The notes: generated from the sequence alone by a model not told the origin. A stretch of DNA of 64,000 bases from Bifidobacterium psychraerophilum (GCF_000741705.1 NZ_JGZI01000009.1:124001-188000); one strand, 5' to 3'. Positions 9,380-18,144 are shown, counted from the stretch's first letter. Translations and numbers: made by a program.

Positions 9380-9495
9380 TCTTCGCATCATCTGGATAGT
9401 CTGGTAGCCGTGGATTACAGGAACACAAGAGGCTCGGTCCCTGGCAAAGCGGCAACCACAATTTCCGAGAACGATCTACAGAAAGCAATGTTGAT

Positions 9496-12021
9496 ATGAC
9501 CATCTCATCGTATAGCAATCCTCGTTTTACGTATCCTTCAGGTGCACACCCTCTGATGGACGATGCCTATGTAATCGCAGGGAACCACTGGCGAATCGGG
9601 GTGCTTACGGAATCGCTCGTCCGATTGGAATGGTCCGAGGATGGAGCCTTTGAAGATCACTGCAGCCAGACGGTGATCAACCGTGATGTGATGGCGGGCA
9701 AGAGCATAGACATGCATGTGTATGAGCAGGATGATCTGCTGGTCATCGAGACGCCTGCGCTCCACCTGAGCTACGATCGTCGGCCATTCAGCAAAGAGGG
9801 TCTGCAGATCAGGGTAAAAGGCATGGATGGGTACAGCGGTACCTGGCATTATGGCTTCGACCAGCATGCGAATCTCAAGGGTACCGCGCGTACTCTTGAC
9901 GGAGCCGATGGAGCTATAGAGCTGGGTGAAGGGCTTATCTCGCGCGATGGGTGGTCGGTGATCGACGATTCCAAGACGAACATCCTTACTGCTGAAGCCT
10001 CATGTGTGCAAGATGGCATCGATGGCAACACAGGTCATGCACCTTCGATGGGTGAGATCGTACGAATCATGCCTCGACCTGAGGGCAGAAGCGACTTGTA
10101 TTTCTTTGGCTATGGCCATCGATTCAGCCAGGCCATCAAGGATTTTTACAAACTGACGGGGCCCACCCCGCTGCTTCCTCGTTTCGCGCTTGGGAATTGG
10201 TGGAGCCGGTACTATCGCTACAGTGCCGATGAATATCTCGGTTTGATGGACCGCTTCGAGAAGGAAGGGTTGCCTTTTACCACTTCGGTAATAGATATGG
10301 ATTGGCACCTCACTGATATCCCTGAGGAATACGGCTCGGGTTGGACCGGTTATACATGGGATCCTGAATTATTCCCCGACCCTCAGGGTTTTCTGGCGAA
10401 GCTCCATGAGAAAGGCATGCATGTCACTTTGAACGTTCATCCGCGCGACGGCGTGCGTGCGTTCGAGCGGGCCTATCGCAAGATGGCCTTGAGCATGGGT
10501 GTGGATCCCGATGGCGGTGAAGCCATCGAATTTGATTTGACCAATCCGAAATTCGTTGATGCATATTTCGATATGCATCACGATTTGGAGGAGGAGGGTG
10601 TCGACTTTTGGTGGATCGACTGGCAGCAAGGTGGTCTGACCAAACAGGTGGGTCTTGACCCACTCTGGATGCTCAACCATCTCCACTACCTTGATTCCGC
10701 AAGAGATGGCCGTTGGCCACTGACCTTCTCAAGGTATGCGGGACCTGGCTCTCACCGCTATCCCGTTGGATTCTCAGGCGATACCGTGGTGAGTTGGAGA
10801 TCGCTGCGCTTCCAACCGTATTTCACCGCAACCGCGTCCAACATCGGCTACGGCTGGTGGAGCCACGACATCGGTGGGCACATGGAGGGCGTGAGGGATG
10901 AAGAGCTCGAAGCGCGCTGGTATCAATTGGGGACGTTCAGCCCCATCAATCGTCTGCATTCGAGCGCATCGCCATTCAACGGCAAGGAGCCGTGGAATTT
11001 CCATGAACCCGTTCGCTCGGCCATGGTCAAGATGTTGAGGACGAGACAGACTCTGCTGCCATATTTGTACACCATGAACTGGCGTAATGCCGCTGAGGGA
11101 GAGGAACTCATCGAGCCGATGTACTGGCAGTATCCGGAGCAGGGCGAGGCCTATGCGGTGCCGAATGAGTACTTCTTCGGATCTGAGCTGATTGCCGCGC
11201 CAATAACCGAGGCCGTGTCCAGGGATGTGATGCGGGCGAAGGCCAAGGTTTGGCTTCCTCAAGGGCAATGGTTCGATTTCTTCACGGGAAGGCGTTACGA
11301 TGCCGATGCCGAATCGGGATTGAGTCTTTATGTGTGGAGGGGTATTGACTCCATGCCGGTATTTGCGAAAGCAGGGGGTATCGTGCCGCTGCAGAGTGAC
11401 GCCGGTGATAATGAGGTCGGCAATCCGGAGGCGTTGGATGTGTTGGTGTTCCCAGGTGCGGACGGATCCTTCACCATGCGTGAAGATGACGGGATATATG
11501 CACCCGGTGGCGATTTGGATGCCATGCATGCAGCGGATACGACAATCCGCTTTGATGTTGCCAGCAGCACGCTGACGATAGGCAAAGCTACCGGTGTTCG
11601 GGGAATCGTACCTGAGCAACGTCATTGGACACTGGTGTTCCGTGGAGCAGCTCCGGTGACGAAGGTCCTCGTCAATGGTGCGCCGTACGAAGGGGTCACA
11701 TATGATGACGAAACCCTAAGTGTCAGAGTGCCTCTGGATTCCTTGCCCACGGGACAGGAGATCGAAGTGGCTTTCCCTGATGGCCTTGCACTGGCGAACG
11801 ACCCTGTTGAGCAGGATATTTTCTCCATCTGCATGGACGCGCAAATCGCATACCCTCTGAAAGAAAGAGCCCATGATGCATTGCGGCGTAATGGCGTCAG
11901 GGCGCTTCCGGGGTTGCGGACGATGACATACCGGAGCAGGGACGAGCAGGGACTGATCCATGAGGAGCGATTGGAGGAAAGCGTGATATCGGCTCTCGAA
12001 GAGGTCCTGGTACGCAATTGA
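9496..12021 (+). CDS. GH31 alpha-glucosidase
   Basis: A cytoplasmic (no signal peptide) 841-residue GH31 enzyme: an N-terminal beta-sandwich, a (beta/alpha)8 barrel from about residue 230, and C-terminal beta domains. The nucleophile is D375 in WWIDWQQGG, a variant of the GH31 WIDMNE motif. The acid/base is D429 in FSGDTVVSW, and NWWSRYYRY and GWWSHDIGGH are also present. It would act on alpha-linked gluco-oligosaccharides, complementing the GH13 enzyme, for example at alpha-1,3 or alpha-1,4 branch bonds of dextran. It follows the permease genes after a 178-base gap that contains a hairpin. Substrate is inferred from neighbours. Confidence 0.9.
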   Translation: MTISSYSNPRFTYPSGAHPLMDDAYVIAGNHWRIGVLTESLVRLEWSEDGAFEDHCSQTVINRDVMAGKSIDMHVYEQDDLLVIETPALHLSYDRRPFSKEGLQIRVKGMDGYSGTWHYGFDQHANLKGTARTLDGADGAIELGEGLISRDGWSVIDDSKTNILTAEASCVQDGIDGNTGHAPSMGEIVRIMPRPEGRSDLYFFGYGHRFSQAIKDFYKLTGPTPLLPRFALGNWWSRYYRYSADEYLGLMDRFEKEGLPFTTSVIDMDWHLTDIPEEYGSGWTGYTWDPELFPDPQGFLAKLHEKGMHVTLNVHPRDGVRAFERAYRKMALSMGVDPDGGEAIEFDLTNPKFVDAYFDMHHDLEEEGVDFWWIDWQQGGLTKQVGLDPLWMLNHLHYLDSARDGRWPLTFSRYAGPGSHRYPVGFSGDTVVSWRSLRFQPYFTATASNIGYGWWSHDIGGHMEGVRDEELEARWYQLGTFSPINRLHSSASPFNGKEPWNFHEPVRSAMVKMLRTRQTLLPYLYTMNWRNAAEGEELIEPMYWQYPEQGEAYAVPNEYFFGSELIAAPITEAVSRDVMRAKAKVWLPQGQWFDFFTGRRYDADAESGLSLYVWRGIDSMPVFAKAGGIVPLQSDAGDNEVGNPEALDVLVFPGADGSFTMREDDGIYAPGGDLDAMHAADTTIRFDVASSTLTIGKATGVRGIVPEQRHWTLVFRGAAPVTKVLVNGAPYEGVTYDDETLSVRVPLDSLPTGQEIEVAFPDGLALANDPVEQDIFSICMDAQIAYPLKERAHDALRRNGVRALPGLRTMTYRSRDEQGLIHEERLEESVISALEEVLVRN

Positions 12022-12202
12022 TGATCGACAGTGTGGGTGGTGAGGGGGTCGGTGTTATGCCCCCTTGCGCGCACATCGTAATGCACCGGGTTCGACCTTA
12101 GAGGTGGTACAGGCGGTTTCCGGTGCATGCGCTTGGTGAATACGGGGTGACCGTGTGTGCCGGGAGCGGATATGACGAATATGCACTATGAAAGGTGGAC
12201 TT

Positions 12203-12889
12203 ATGAAGCGCTTCGCACTTGGTTATGAGTACTTGGCCCGTATTGTCATGATGATTCTGGTGGTGAATATCGCGGTCATCGTCCACACGATTATGGGATT
12301 GATCCTCGGGGGGCTCTTCCCGTCGATCGCCGCATCTTATGCGACATACAGGGCTTGGATTTTGAATCCGCAAGACCGCTCATGGACGGTTCGTCAGAGC
12401 TGGACGATTTTCCATCGAACATGGAAGAAGGAATTGCTGGCGGCCAATCTCTTCGGATGGCCGCAATCCCTTATTTGGCTGGTGCTCATCTGGGAATACT
12501 GGTTCGTCCAGCACAATAATCTGGGCACCATGGGATTCGCCGTATCCGGGATATTGTTGGTGCTGAATCTCCTGTATGCGCTGTTCGTACTGGTGAGCTG
12601 GGCGATCAGAGCCAACTTCGACGAAGGTCCGCTATGGATTGTCCGGACTTCGTTCTCCATGGTGGTCGTAAGGCCACTGAGTTCGCTGGTCATGCTGATT
12701 CTGCTGGTCGTTACCGTGATGGCATACTACAAGTGGTCAGGATTGATGGTTGCATTTGGGGTGTCCCTCCCGATATTCGTCGTCATGATGGTGCTGTACT
12801 CGTGGGCCAAGATCCCGGGGATGGATGTGCATGACATCGAACCGATCGAGAAGGATCAGCGTAAACGCCAGGCGGATACGCGTCACTGA
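12203..12889 (+). CDS. YesL-like (DUF624) membrane protein
   Basis: The 228-residue protein has about five hydrophobic segments and the YesL/DUF624 arrangement, with a PSIAASYATYRAW stretch near residue 45. The ATG at 12203 is preferred because GGTGGA precedes it; an in-frame ATG at 12188 would add five residues. YesL genes recur next to LplA/LplB/LplC-type sugar transporters, and a second one lies in this window at 45327-45944 in the same setting. Its biochemical role is unknown. It is the last gene of the alpha-glucan locus. Confidence 0.78.
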   Translation: MKRFALGYEYLARIVMMILVVNIAVIVHTIMGLILGGLFPSIAASYATYRAWILNPQDRSWTVRQSWTIFHRTWKKELLAANLFGWPQSLIWLVLIWEYWFVQHNNLGTMGFAVSGILLVLNLLYALFVLVSWAIRANFDEGPLWIVRTSFSMVVVRPLSSLVMLILLVVTVMAYYKWSGLMVAFGVSLPIFVVMMVLYSWAKIPGMDVHDIEPIEKDQRKRQADTRH

Positions 12890-13091
12890 CCGTATGCGGT
12901 GCCTGCTTGCGGCCCTGTTCCCCTTCGTGGCCGTGGCTGTCATCGCACTTATATAAAACCTATTTGTAAAACTTCTTTCAGTAAGATATCCTTTCAATCA
13001 GGTCTGTCGCGCAATGCAGCCGGCAGCCGGCCTCCTTCCAGCCAAGGCAACGCTGTCTTGATCGAGGCCACACCACCGAAAGGATTTTGGC

Positions 13092-14099
13092 ATGAAAGCT
13101 CTAGTGCTCACGGGAACCAAGACATTCGAGATGCGGGACATCCCCACGCCCACGATAGCTTCTGACGAGGTACTCATCGATACGGCCTACGCGGGTGTAT
13201 GCGGAACCGATCATGACCTGTATGCCGGGCGGCCGGGCTCAGCCGCGGCCGTTCCGCCGATCGTGCTGGGGCATGAGAACTCGGGCATCGTAGCAGCGGT
13301 GGGGGAGGACGTCACGAATGTGAAGCCCGGAGACAGGGTGGCCGTTGATCCGAACATCTACTGCGGGCAATGCGAATTCTGTCTGACGCAGCGTCCGGAG
13401 CTGTGCGATCATCTCAGTGCTGTCGGCGTCACGCGGGACGGCGGCCTTGCCGAACAGTTCAGCGCACCGGCGAGTGTGGTCTATCCCTTACCTGACAATG
13501 TATCCCTCAAGGCCGCCGCTGCGGTCGAACCGATATCCTGCGCCGTTCATGGCGTCGATCTGCTCAAGCTGCGGCCTTATCAGAAAGCCCTGGTGATCGG
13601 CGATGGTTTCATGGGGCAGCTCTTCGTCCAGGTGCTTCAGGCATACGGTGTGCATCAGGTCGATCTTGCGGGCATCGTCGATGAGAAACTCAGACTCAAC
13701 GCCGAGCGCTTCGGAGTGGTGAACACCTACAACACCTTGCATCAGAGCGTTCCCGAGGAAAGCTACGACGTGATCGTGGAGGCGGTGGGCTTGCCCGCCA
13801 CGCAATCGCAGGCGATATCGGCCGCCAAAAAGGGCGCCCAGGTGCTGATGTTCGGGGTAGGACCTCAGGAGGCCTCCTTTGAGATGAACACCTATGACAT
13901 CTACAAAAAGCAGCTGACCATACAGGGATCCTTCATCAACCCTCTGACCTTCTGCGATGCCATCGCGCTGCTGTCCAGCGGCAAGGTCGATGTGGACGCG
14001 CTGATCAGTCATGTGTTTGTATTGGAACAGGTCCAGGATTTTCTCGATGGTCGGATCGCAGGGGTGTCGAAGGCCGTCGTCAGACTTGCCGATCGTTAG
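13092..14099 (+). CDS. Zinc-dependent medium-chain alcohol/polyol dehydrogenase
   Basis: A 335-residue medium-chain dehydrogenase with an N-terminal GroES-like catalytic domain and a C-terminal Rossmann domain. Catalytic zinc ligands are seen in GVCGTDHD and LGHENSGIV. The structural-zinc cysteines are in the segment IYCGQCEFCLTQRPELC. The family (sorbitol, threonine, butanediol and sugar dehydrogenases) oxidises secondary alcohols with NAD(P). Here it is the first gene of a plus-strand pair with a VOC protein, beside a ROK regulator and an FHS sugar symporter. A role in oxidising the imported sugar or polyol is inferred; the substrate cannot be read from the sequence. Confidence 0.88.
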   Translation: MKALVLTGTKTFEMRDIPTPTIASDEVLIDTAYAGVCGTDHDLYAGRPGSAAAVPPIVLGHENSGIVAAVGEDVTNVKPGDRVAVDPNIYCGQCEFCLTQRPELCDHLSAVGVTRDGGLAEQFSAPASVVYPLPDNVSLKAAAAVEPISCAVHGVDLLKLRPYQKALVIGDGFMGQLFVQVLQAYGVHQVDLAGIVDEKLRLNAERFGVVNTYNTLHQSVPEESYDVIVEAVGLPATQSQAISAAKKGAQVLMFGVGPQEASFEMNTYDIYKKQLTIQGSFINPLTFCDAIALLSSGKVDVDALISHVFVLEQVQDFLDGRIAGVSKAVVRLADR

Positions 14100-14279
14100 G
14101 CCGGCGAAAAGCCGTGCCGATGTGGGTCTGTGCGGGTCGGATCACAGGCAACCATGCCCGGCGATGGAGAATATACAGAGACGCCGCCTGCCTCCTCCCG
14201 CACCTCAGACATATGGCCCGTTGCGGTTTTTGCCCGCAAGGGTGCCCGGTGGATATCACAGCCCAGGAAAGGAAAGATC

Positions 14280-14675
14280 ATGAATACCATGACCGCATAT
14301 ACGAAGGATGTTCAACACGTGGGCCTGCCCACGACGGATCTCGACAAGACGATCGATTTCTACACCACGATCATCGGTTTCGAACTGGCCGGGGTGTTCA
14401 GGAACGGCGATGCCCGATGCGCCTTCCTGCGCTACGGACACATCACCATTGAAAGCTGGGAGGTCGAGGAATCCGTGATGGGGGATGGGGCCTGGAACCA
14501 CATGGCTCTGGATTGCACCGACATCGATGCGGCCTTCGATAACGCCAAAGCGCTCGGCTTGGATTTCAAGGACACCGAGGTGCAGTCGATTCCATCGTTC
14601 TGGGATAAGGGTATCCGGTACTTCAATGTCTACGGCCCGAACCGCGAGATCATCGAATTCTGCCAGATACTCTAG
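14280..14675 (+). CDS. VOC-superfamily protein, paralogue 1
   Basis: A single-chain VOC (glyoxalase/bleomycin-resistance fold) protein of 131 residues. The ATG at 14280 follows GGAAAGGAAAGATC; longer in-frame starts upstream lack a ribosome site. The first half has HVGLPTTDLDKTIDFY and a conserved end reads PSFWDKGIRYFNVYGPNREIIEFCQIL. Roughly half its residues match the VOC protein at 17558-17947, including the whole C-terminal tail. VOC enzymes use metal-bound folds for isomerisation, epimerisation or lyase reactions. With a dehydrogenase upstream, action on an oxidised sugar is plausible but unproven. Its stop codon overlaps the stop of the convergent ROK gene. Confidence 0.82.
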   Translation: MNTMTAYTKDVQHVGLPTTDLDKTIDFYTTIIGFELAGVFRNGDARCAFLRYGHITIESWEVEESVMGDGAWNHMALDCTDIDAAFDNAKALGLDFKDTEVQSIPSFWDKGIRYFNVYGPNREIIEFCQIL

Positions 14676-15889
14676 ATTGTGCGGATGTTCTGATTCCCGC
14701 AGACATGATCGATGAATGGTGACACAAAGCGGAGCGCGGCCCCGACGATGCTTTGATCGGCGACGCACAGGCTGCGCCGGAGGATGAAGTCGTCGTGGAA
14801 CGCGCTTCTGGCGATGACGAGCCGTCTGATCTCCGCCAGATCCTCGTCGTCCAGGAACGTCGAGGCCTCGCCGCCGATGATCACATCACTGCCGAACACC
14901 ATGCGCACATTATTCACGGTCTGGGCGATGTATGTCAGCCATTCCCTGAAGTCCTCGGTATGGTCGGCGTCCTCGCCGTGGATTCTGGCGAAGCACTGTG
15001 CCAGACTCTCGCCTTCCCTGAGCAGGGCCTCCGGCGAGCAGTAGGGATCGACGCAGCCATGTTGCCCGCAGTAGCATAGTCGGCCATCCGGGACCAGGGT
15101 CATATGCTCTATGGTCCCGCTGTTCGAACCCTCGTTTGGGCCGGTACCGGATCCTCCGCCCCTGTGCAGGGCGCCGTCGATGATGACGGCGCCTCCTATC
15201 CTGCGCTCCAGATACAGGCACGCTGCGTCAACGATGCCGTCATCGAACCACAGTTCAGCCATCGCCGAGGCGTCCGAATCATGAATCAGCAGTGCCGGAT
15301 AGTCGATCGAGCGGGAGAAGTCCTCCAAGGTCGCACCCGTATTCCCCATGATGGTGCCGAAGGTTATACGTTGGTCGTCGCCGGATACCAGACCCTGGAT
15401 GGTGAAGGCGACACCAAGAATCCTGTCGGGCGCCGTTCCCAGACTTGTTGCGAAGGCATTGATGAGATGCCCGACCTCTGCGTAATAGGCAGCGTCCCTG
15501 TTGCCGGCGCCGCGCTGGTCGCCTGCGCCCTCATGCCCACCACCCACATAGGGGAGACGGAAGCTGCTGCGCGAAGTCACATGTCCCCGCAGATCCACGG
15601 CGCAGAGCGTCACCTCGTCACGTCCCAAGGATGCGCCGATCGCCATGTGGGAGCCGCTGTCGAAAGCATAGCTCTGGGCTCGCCGTCCCCCGGTGGAGCC
15701 GAGAAGTTCATGCTTGACGATCAGACCGGACTCCTCAAGTGCACGCAGATTCTGCGTGACGGTGGGAAGACTCAGACCCAGTTCCGTGGCCAGATCCTGT
15801 TTGGTGGCCGAATCATGTCCGTAGATGAATGCGGCGATGCGCTGTCGATTGTGTGTTTTCAGCGCCGACGTGGCTGTGGGATCTGTCAA
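14672..15889 (-). CDS. ROK-family transcriptional regulator
   Basis: This 405-residue protein combines an N-terminal winged helix-turn-helix (residues about 10-65, TKQDLATELGLSLPTVTQNLRALEESGLI) with a ROK sugar-kinase-like domain. The ROK zinc motif CYCGQHGCVDPYCS is intact. It starts at a TTG with GGAGG a few bases upstream. Regulators of this kind bind DNA until a sugar ligand occupies the kinase-like domain. It lies between the dehydrogenase-VOC pair and the symporter-VOC pair, so it probably controls both transcripts. Confidence 0.92.
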   Translation of the reverse strand: MTDPTATSALKTHNRQRIAAFIYGHDSATKQDLATELGLSLPTVTQNLRALEESGLIVKHELLGSTGGRRAQSYAFDSGSHMAIGASLGRDEVTLCAVDLRGHVTSRSSFRLPYVGGGHEGAGDQRGAGNRDAAYYAEVGHLINAFATSLGTAPDRILGVAFTIQGLVSGDDQRITFGTIMGNTGATLEDFSRSIDYPALLIHDSDASAMAELWFDDGIVDAACLYLERRIGGAVIIDGALHRGGGSGTGPNEGSNSGTIEHMTLVPDGRLCYCGQHGCVDPYCSPEALLREGESLAQCFARIHGEDADHTEDFREWLTYIAQTVNNVRMVFGSDVIIGGEASTFLDDEDLAEIRRLVIARSAFHDDFILRRSLCVADQSIVGAALRFVSPFIDHVCGNQNIRTI

Positions 15890-16035
15890 TCAAGGCCTCC
15901 TTGCACCTTTCATTGTATAAGCAGTCCGACGTATCGAGACATGTCAAAACAGGGAGGCTTTGGGGTGGAGATGGGACGCTGCACGGCATGCTCACCGGCG
16001 GTGGTCTGAATATGGCTGTCCGGAATCAGATACGA

Positions 16036-16079
16036 CCATGCCGCATGTCTCAATACATGATGAGAGACATGCGGCATGG
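16036..16079 (-). terminator. Strong hairpin after the FHS symporter gene
   Basis: Perfect 16-base arms (16036-16051 and 16064-16079) enclose a 12-base loop, 69 bases past the symporter stop codon. No T-run follows on the minus strand. It probably ends or protects the VOC2-symporter transcript. Confidence 0.55.
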
Positions 16080-16147
16080 TCTGTGGATGGCATCCTTATG
16101 GGGTGTCTGCCAGAATCGCAGAGCGCTTCAGGTTATATCTTGGTGCT

Positions 16148-17500
16148 TCACTGCTTGGACAGCGCAATCTCCTTCTTCTGCTGCGGGGTGAGCGTGTCGT
16201 GCTTCATTTCCGTCCAGAAGTACCAGGCGACCGCCAACAACTCAATCGCCGGGAGGATGAAGGAGAATTGCATCGATGTTGCGTCGGACAACGCTCCCTG
16301 TAGGGCCGGAAGGACCGCGCCGCCGACGATGGCCATGACGATGATGGCTCCGGCGGTCTCGGTGTAACGCCTGTCCGTCACCGTTTCCAGAGTCCGCGAG
16401 TAGATTGTCGGCCAACCGGGCCCGAGGAAGAAACTGACTCCAACGGCGAGCCAGACCGCAATGATGTTGTGGATGAACACCGTGCCGATCAGCATCAGCG
16501 TGCCGAGAACCAGGTAGGTGGCGAGTACCCGCGTCTCCCTGAACTTGGAGAGCAGGTAGCTGCCGAAGAAACGGCCGACGAAGAAGAATGCATAGCTCCA
16601 GAGCATGAAATTGGAGGCGTCGCGATCACTGAAGGAGGGGAACATATTGAGTGCAAGCCGCATCGTAAATGACCAGATACCGGTCTGGGCGCCGATGTAG
16701 ATGAACTGCGAGAGGATACCCCTCTTGTACCTATTGTTCTTCATCAGGTATGAGAGCGTCTCCTTCAGGCTGGCGGAAGCCACCTTGCCCTCCGTGGTCT
16801 TGGGACGTCCGGACGGGAACTTCGTTATCACGAACAGAACAATGAGCACCCCAAGTGCGATAAGCACGTATTTGTATGGGGACAGGGTTCTGCTGAGCTG
16901 CTCGGTGCCATAGGCTTGTGCGGCGGCCTTCGAGAGGCCGGCCATCTCGGTCTTCAGATTCGTGTCCTGGAAGACCAGGTACTTCCCCAGAAGAATGCCG
17001 ATGATCAGGCCGAGTGCGTTCATCGTCTGGGAGATGTTGAGTCGCAAGGTGCCCAAACGCTTCGGGCCAAGCAGTGTGGCATAGGTGTCGCCTGATGTCT
17101 CCAGGAAGCTCAGACCGATCGCTTCGATGAATATGGCGAAGAGGAATATGCCGTATGTCGCGAATTGAGAGGCCGGGAAGAACATCAGGCAGCCCAGGGC
17201 GAAGAGCGAGAGGCCCGCGATGATGCCCGCCTTGTAGCTGGTCTTCTTGATGAACAGCGAGGCCGGAATAGCGATGATGAAATACCCGCCATAGAAAGCG
17301 CTTTGGACGAATGCGGTGGCGAAGTCACTCAGGTCGAAGACCGCTTTGAACTGGGTGATGAGTATGTCGTTCAAGCTTGATGAGACTGCCCAGATGGCGA
17401 ACAGGATTGATACGAGAATGAATTGCAGAACTGGTGTGCGGTTGAGATAGCCGTCAGGCTGCTCTACCCAGCGTTGTTTTGTTGACACTACTGCCCCCAA
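16148..17500 (-). CDS. FHS-family (FucP-like) MFS sugar:proton symporter
   Basis: A 450-residue, 12-segment major facilitator protein of the fucose/galactose/glucose:H+ symporter family. This is supported by the early LNDILITQFKAVF segment, FLETSGDTYATLLG and the late GPGWPTIYSRTLE stretch. The frame begins at TTG 17500, but GTG 17488 has the better upstream G-rich site, so the first four residues are uncertain. It lies 57 bases after the VOC2 gene on the same strand and should share its operator-controlled promoter. FHS members import L-fucose, D-glucose, galactose or related unphosphorylated sugars; which one is unknown. No fucose pathway genes are nearby. Confidence 0.88.
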   Translation of the reverse strand: MGAVVSTKQRWVEQPDGYLNRTPVLQFILVSILFAIWAVSSSLNDILITQFKAVFDLSDFATAFVQSAFYGGYFIIAIPASLFIKKTSYKAGIIAGLSLFALGCLMFFPASQFATYGIFLFAIFIEAIGLSFLETSGDTYATLLGPKRLGTLRLNISQTMNALGLIIGILLGKYLVFQDTNLKTEMAGLSKAAAQAYGTEQLSRTLSPYKYVLIALGVLIVLFVITKFPSGRPKTTEGKVASASLKETLSYLMKNNRYKRGILSQFIYIGAQTGIWSFTMRLALNMFPSFSDRDASNFMLWSYAFFFVGRFFGSYLLSKFRETRVLATYLVLGTLMLIGTVFIHNIIAVWLAVGVSFFLGPGWPTIYSRTLETVTDRRYTETAGAIIVMAIVGGAVLPALQGALSDATSMQFSFILPAIELLAVAWYFWTEMKHDTLTPQQKKEIALSKQ

Positions 17501-17557
17501 GATTGATGTGTGTCGTGATGATGCCGTGTTGGCGGTGAATTGAAGAATGGTGGTGAA

Positions 17558-17947
17558 TCAGAGAATCTGGCAGAACTCGATGGTCTCCCCGTTCGGCCCG
17601 AGCACGTTGAAGTATGCGATGCCCTTATCCCAGAAGGAAGGGATGTGCTGGATCGAACCCTCGACGAAGTTCAGACCCAACTCGGTTGCGGCCTCGAAAG
17701 CCTTCTCGATGTCGGTGGTGTTGAGCGCGAAATGATTGATTGCGCCTGCGGTATTGGGGGTGGACTCCACGGTCCAGACCTCAAGGGTGAGATTGGCGAA
17801 TCTCAGGAATGCGCAGGTGCTGTCACCATTAGGAAAAGTTCCGGCGACGGTAAAACCGAGCTTTTCGTAATATGCGATTGTCTCATCCAGCTTCGTTGTC
17901 GGAATGCCCACGTGTTGGATACCTGTGATATATGCGGTCAGATTCAT
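17558..17947 (-). CDS. VOC-superfamily protein, paralogue 2
   Basis: This 129-residue VOC-fold protein is a close paralogue of the product at 14280-14675. Both share HVG.PTT.LD, a CAFLR strand and a near-identical tail ending in IEFCQIL. The ATG at 17947 has TGGAGAC upstream. It is the first gene of a two-gene minus-strand transcript with the FHS symporter. Having one VOC copy beside the dehydrogenase and one beside the transporter suggests two steps, or two anomers, of one pathway. The reaction is unknown. Confidence 0.83.
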   Translation of the reverse strand: MNLTAYITGIQHVGIPTTKLDETIAYYEKLGFTVAGTFPNGDSTCAFLRFANLTLEVWTVESTPNTAGAINHFALNTTDIEKAFEAATELGLNFVEGSIQHIPSFWDKGIAYFNVLGPNGETIEFCQIL

Positions 17948-17970
17948 GACGTCTCCATTGTCCGTTCTGT

Positions 17971-17985
17971 ATTAACCTGGTTAAT
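17971..17985. promoter_or_regulatory. Palindromic operator upstream of VOC2-symporter transcript
   Basis: A 15-base palindrome (ATTAACC, central T, GGTTAAT) lies 24 bases before the VOC2 start, next to an AT-rich -10-like stretch at 17983-17990. The position suits repression by the nearby ROK regulator. I saw no copy upstream of the dehydrogenase gene at 13092 or of the ROK gene itself. Confidence 0.5.
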
Positions 17986-18041
17986 ATAATATCACCGTTA
18001 AGGAAGATGGATTTATTTTCTGATTTTTGTTGTGCCAGTAG

Positions 18042-18072
18042 GCGTCAACGGCGATTCTTTTGACGCTTTTTT
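18042..18072 (+). terminator. Rho-independent terminator in a divergent promoter region
   Basis: GCGTCAA (18042-18048) pairs with TTGACGC (18060-18066) across an 11-base loop and is followed by six T residues (18067-18072). The orientation is plus strand, yet no plus-strand gene lies between it and the minus-strand VOC2 gene. It would end a short transcript starting near 17997 or attenuate read-through toward 18181. Confidence 0.5.
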
Positions 18073-18094
18073 GCCATGATCCGAAGTCAAGATG

Positions 18095-18107
18095 TTGTAC
18101 TGTACAA
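18095..18107. promoter_or_regulatory. 13-base palindrome, possible operator
   Basis: TTGTAC and GTACAA are perfect inverted arms around one T. It lies 74 bases before the hydrolase start, upstream of that gene's promoter, and could be a regulator site. The regulator is unknown. Confidence 0.3.
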
Positions 18108-18144
18108 CGGCGGTCGTGGCCGCAGCGCATTACGGTGAATGGCA

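Noticed and set aside
16148-17500. Calling the FHS symporter a true L-fucose permease
   Set aside because: No fucose isomerase, fuculokinase, fucose dehydrogenase or lactonase set is nearby, and FHS proteins carry several sugars.
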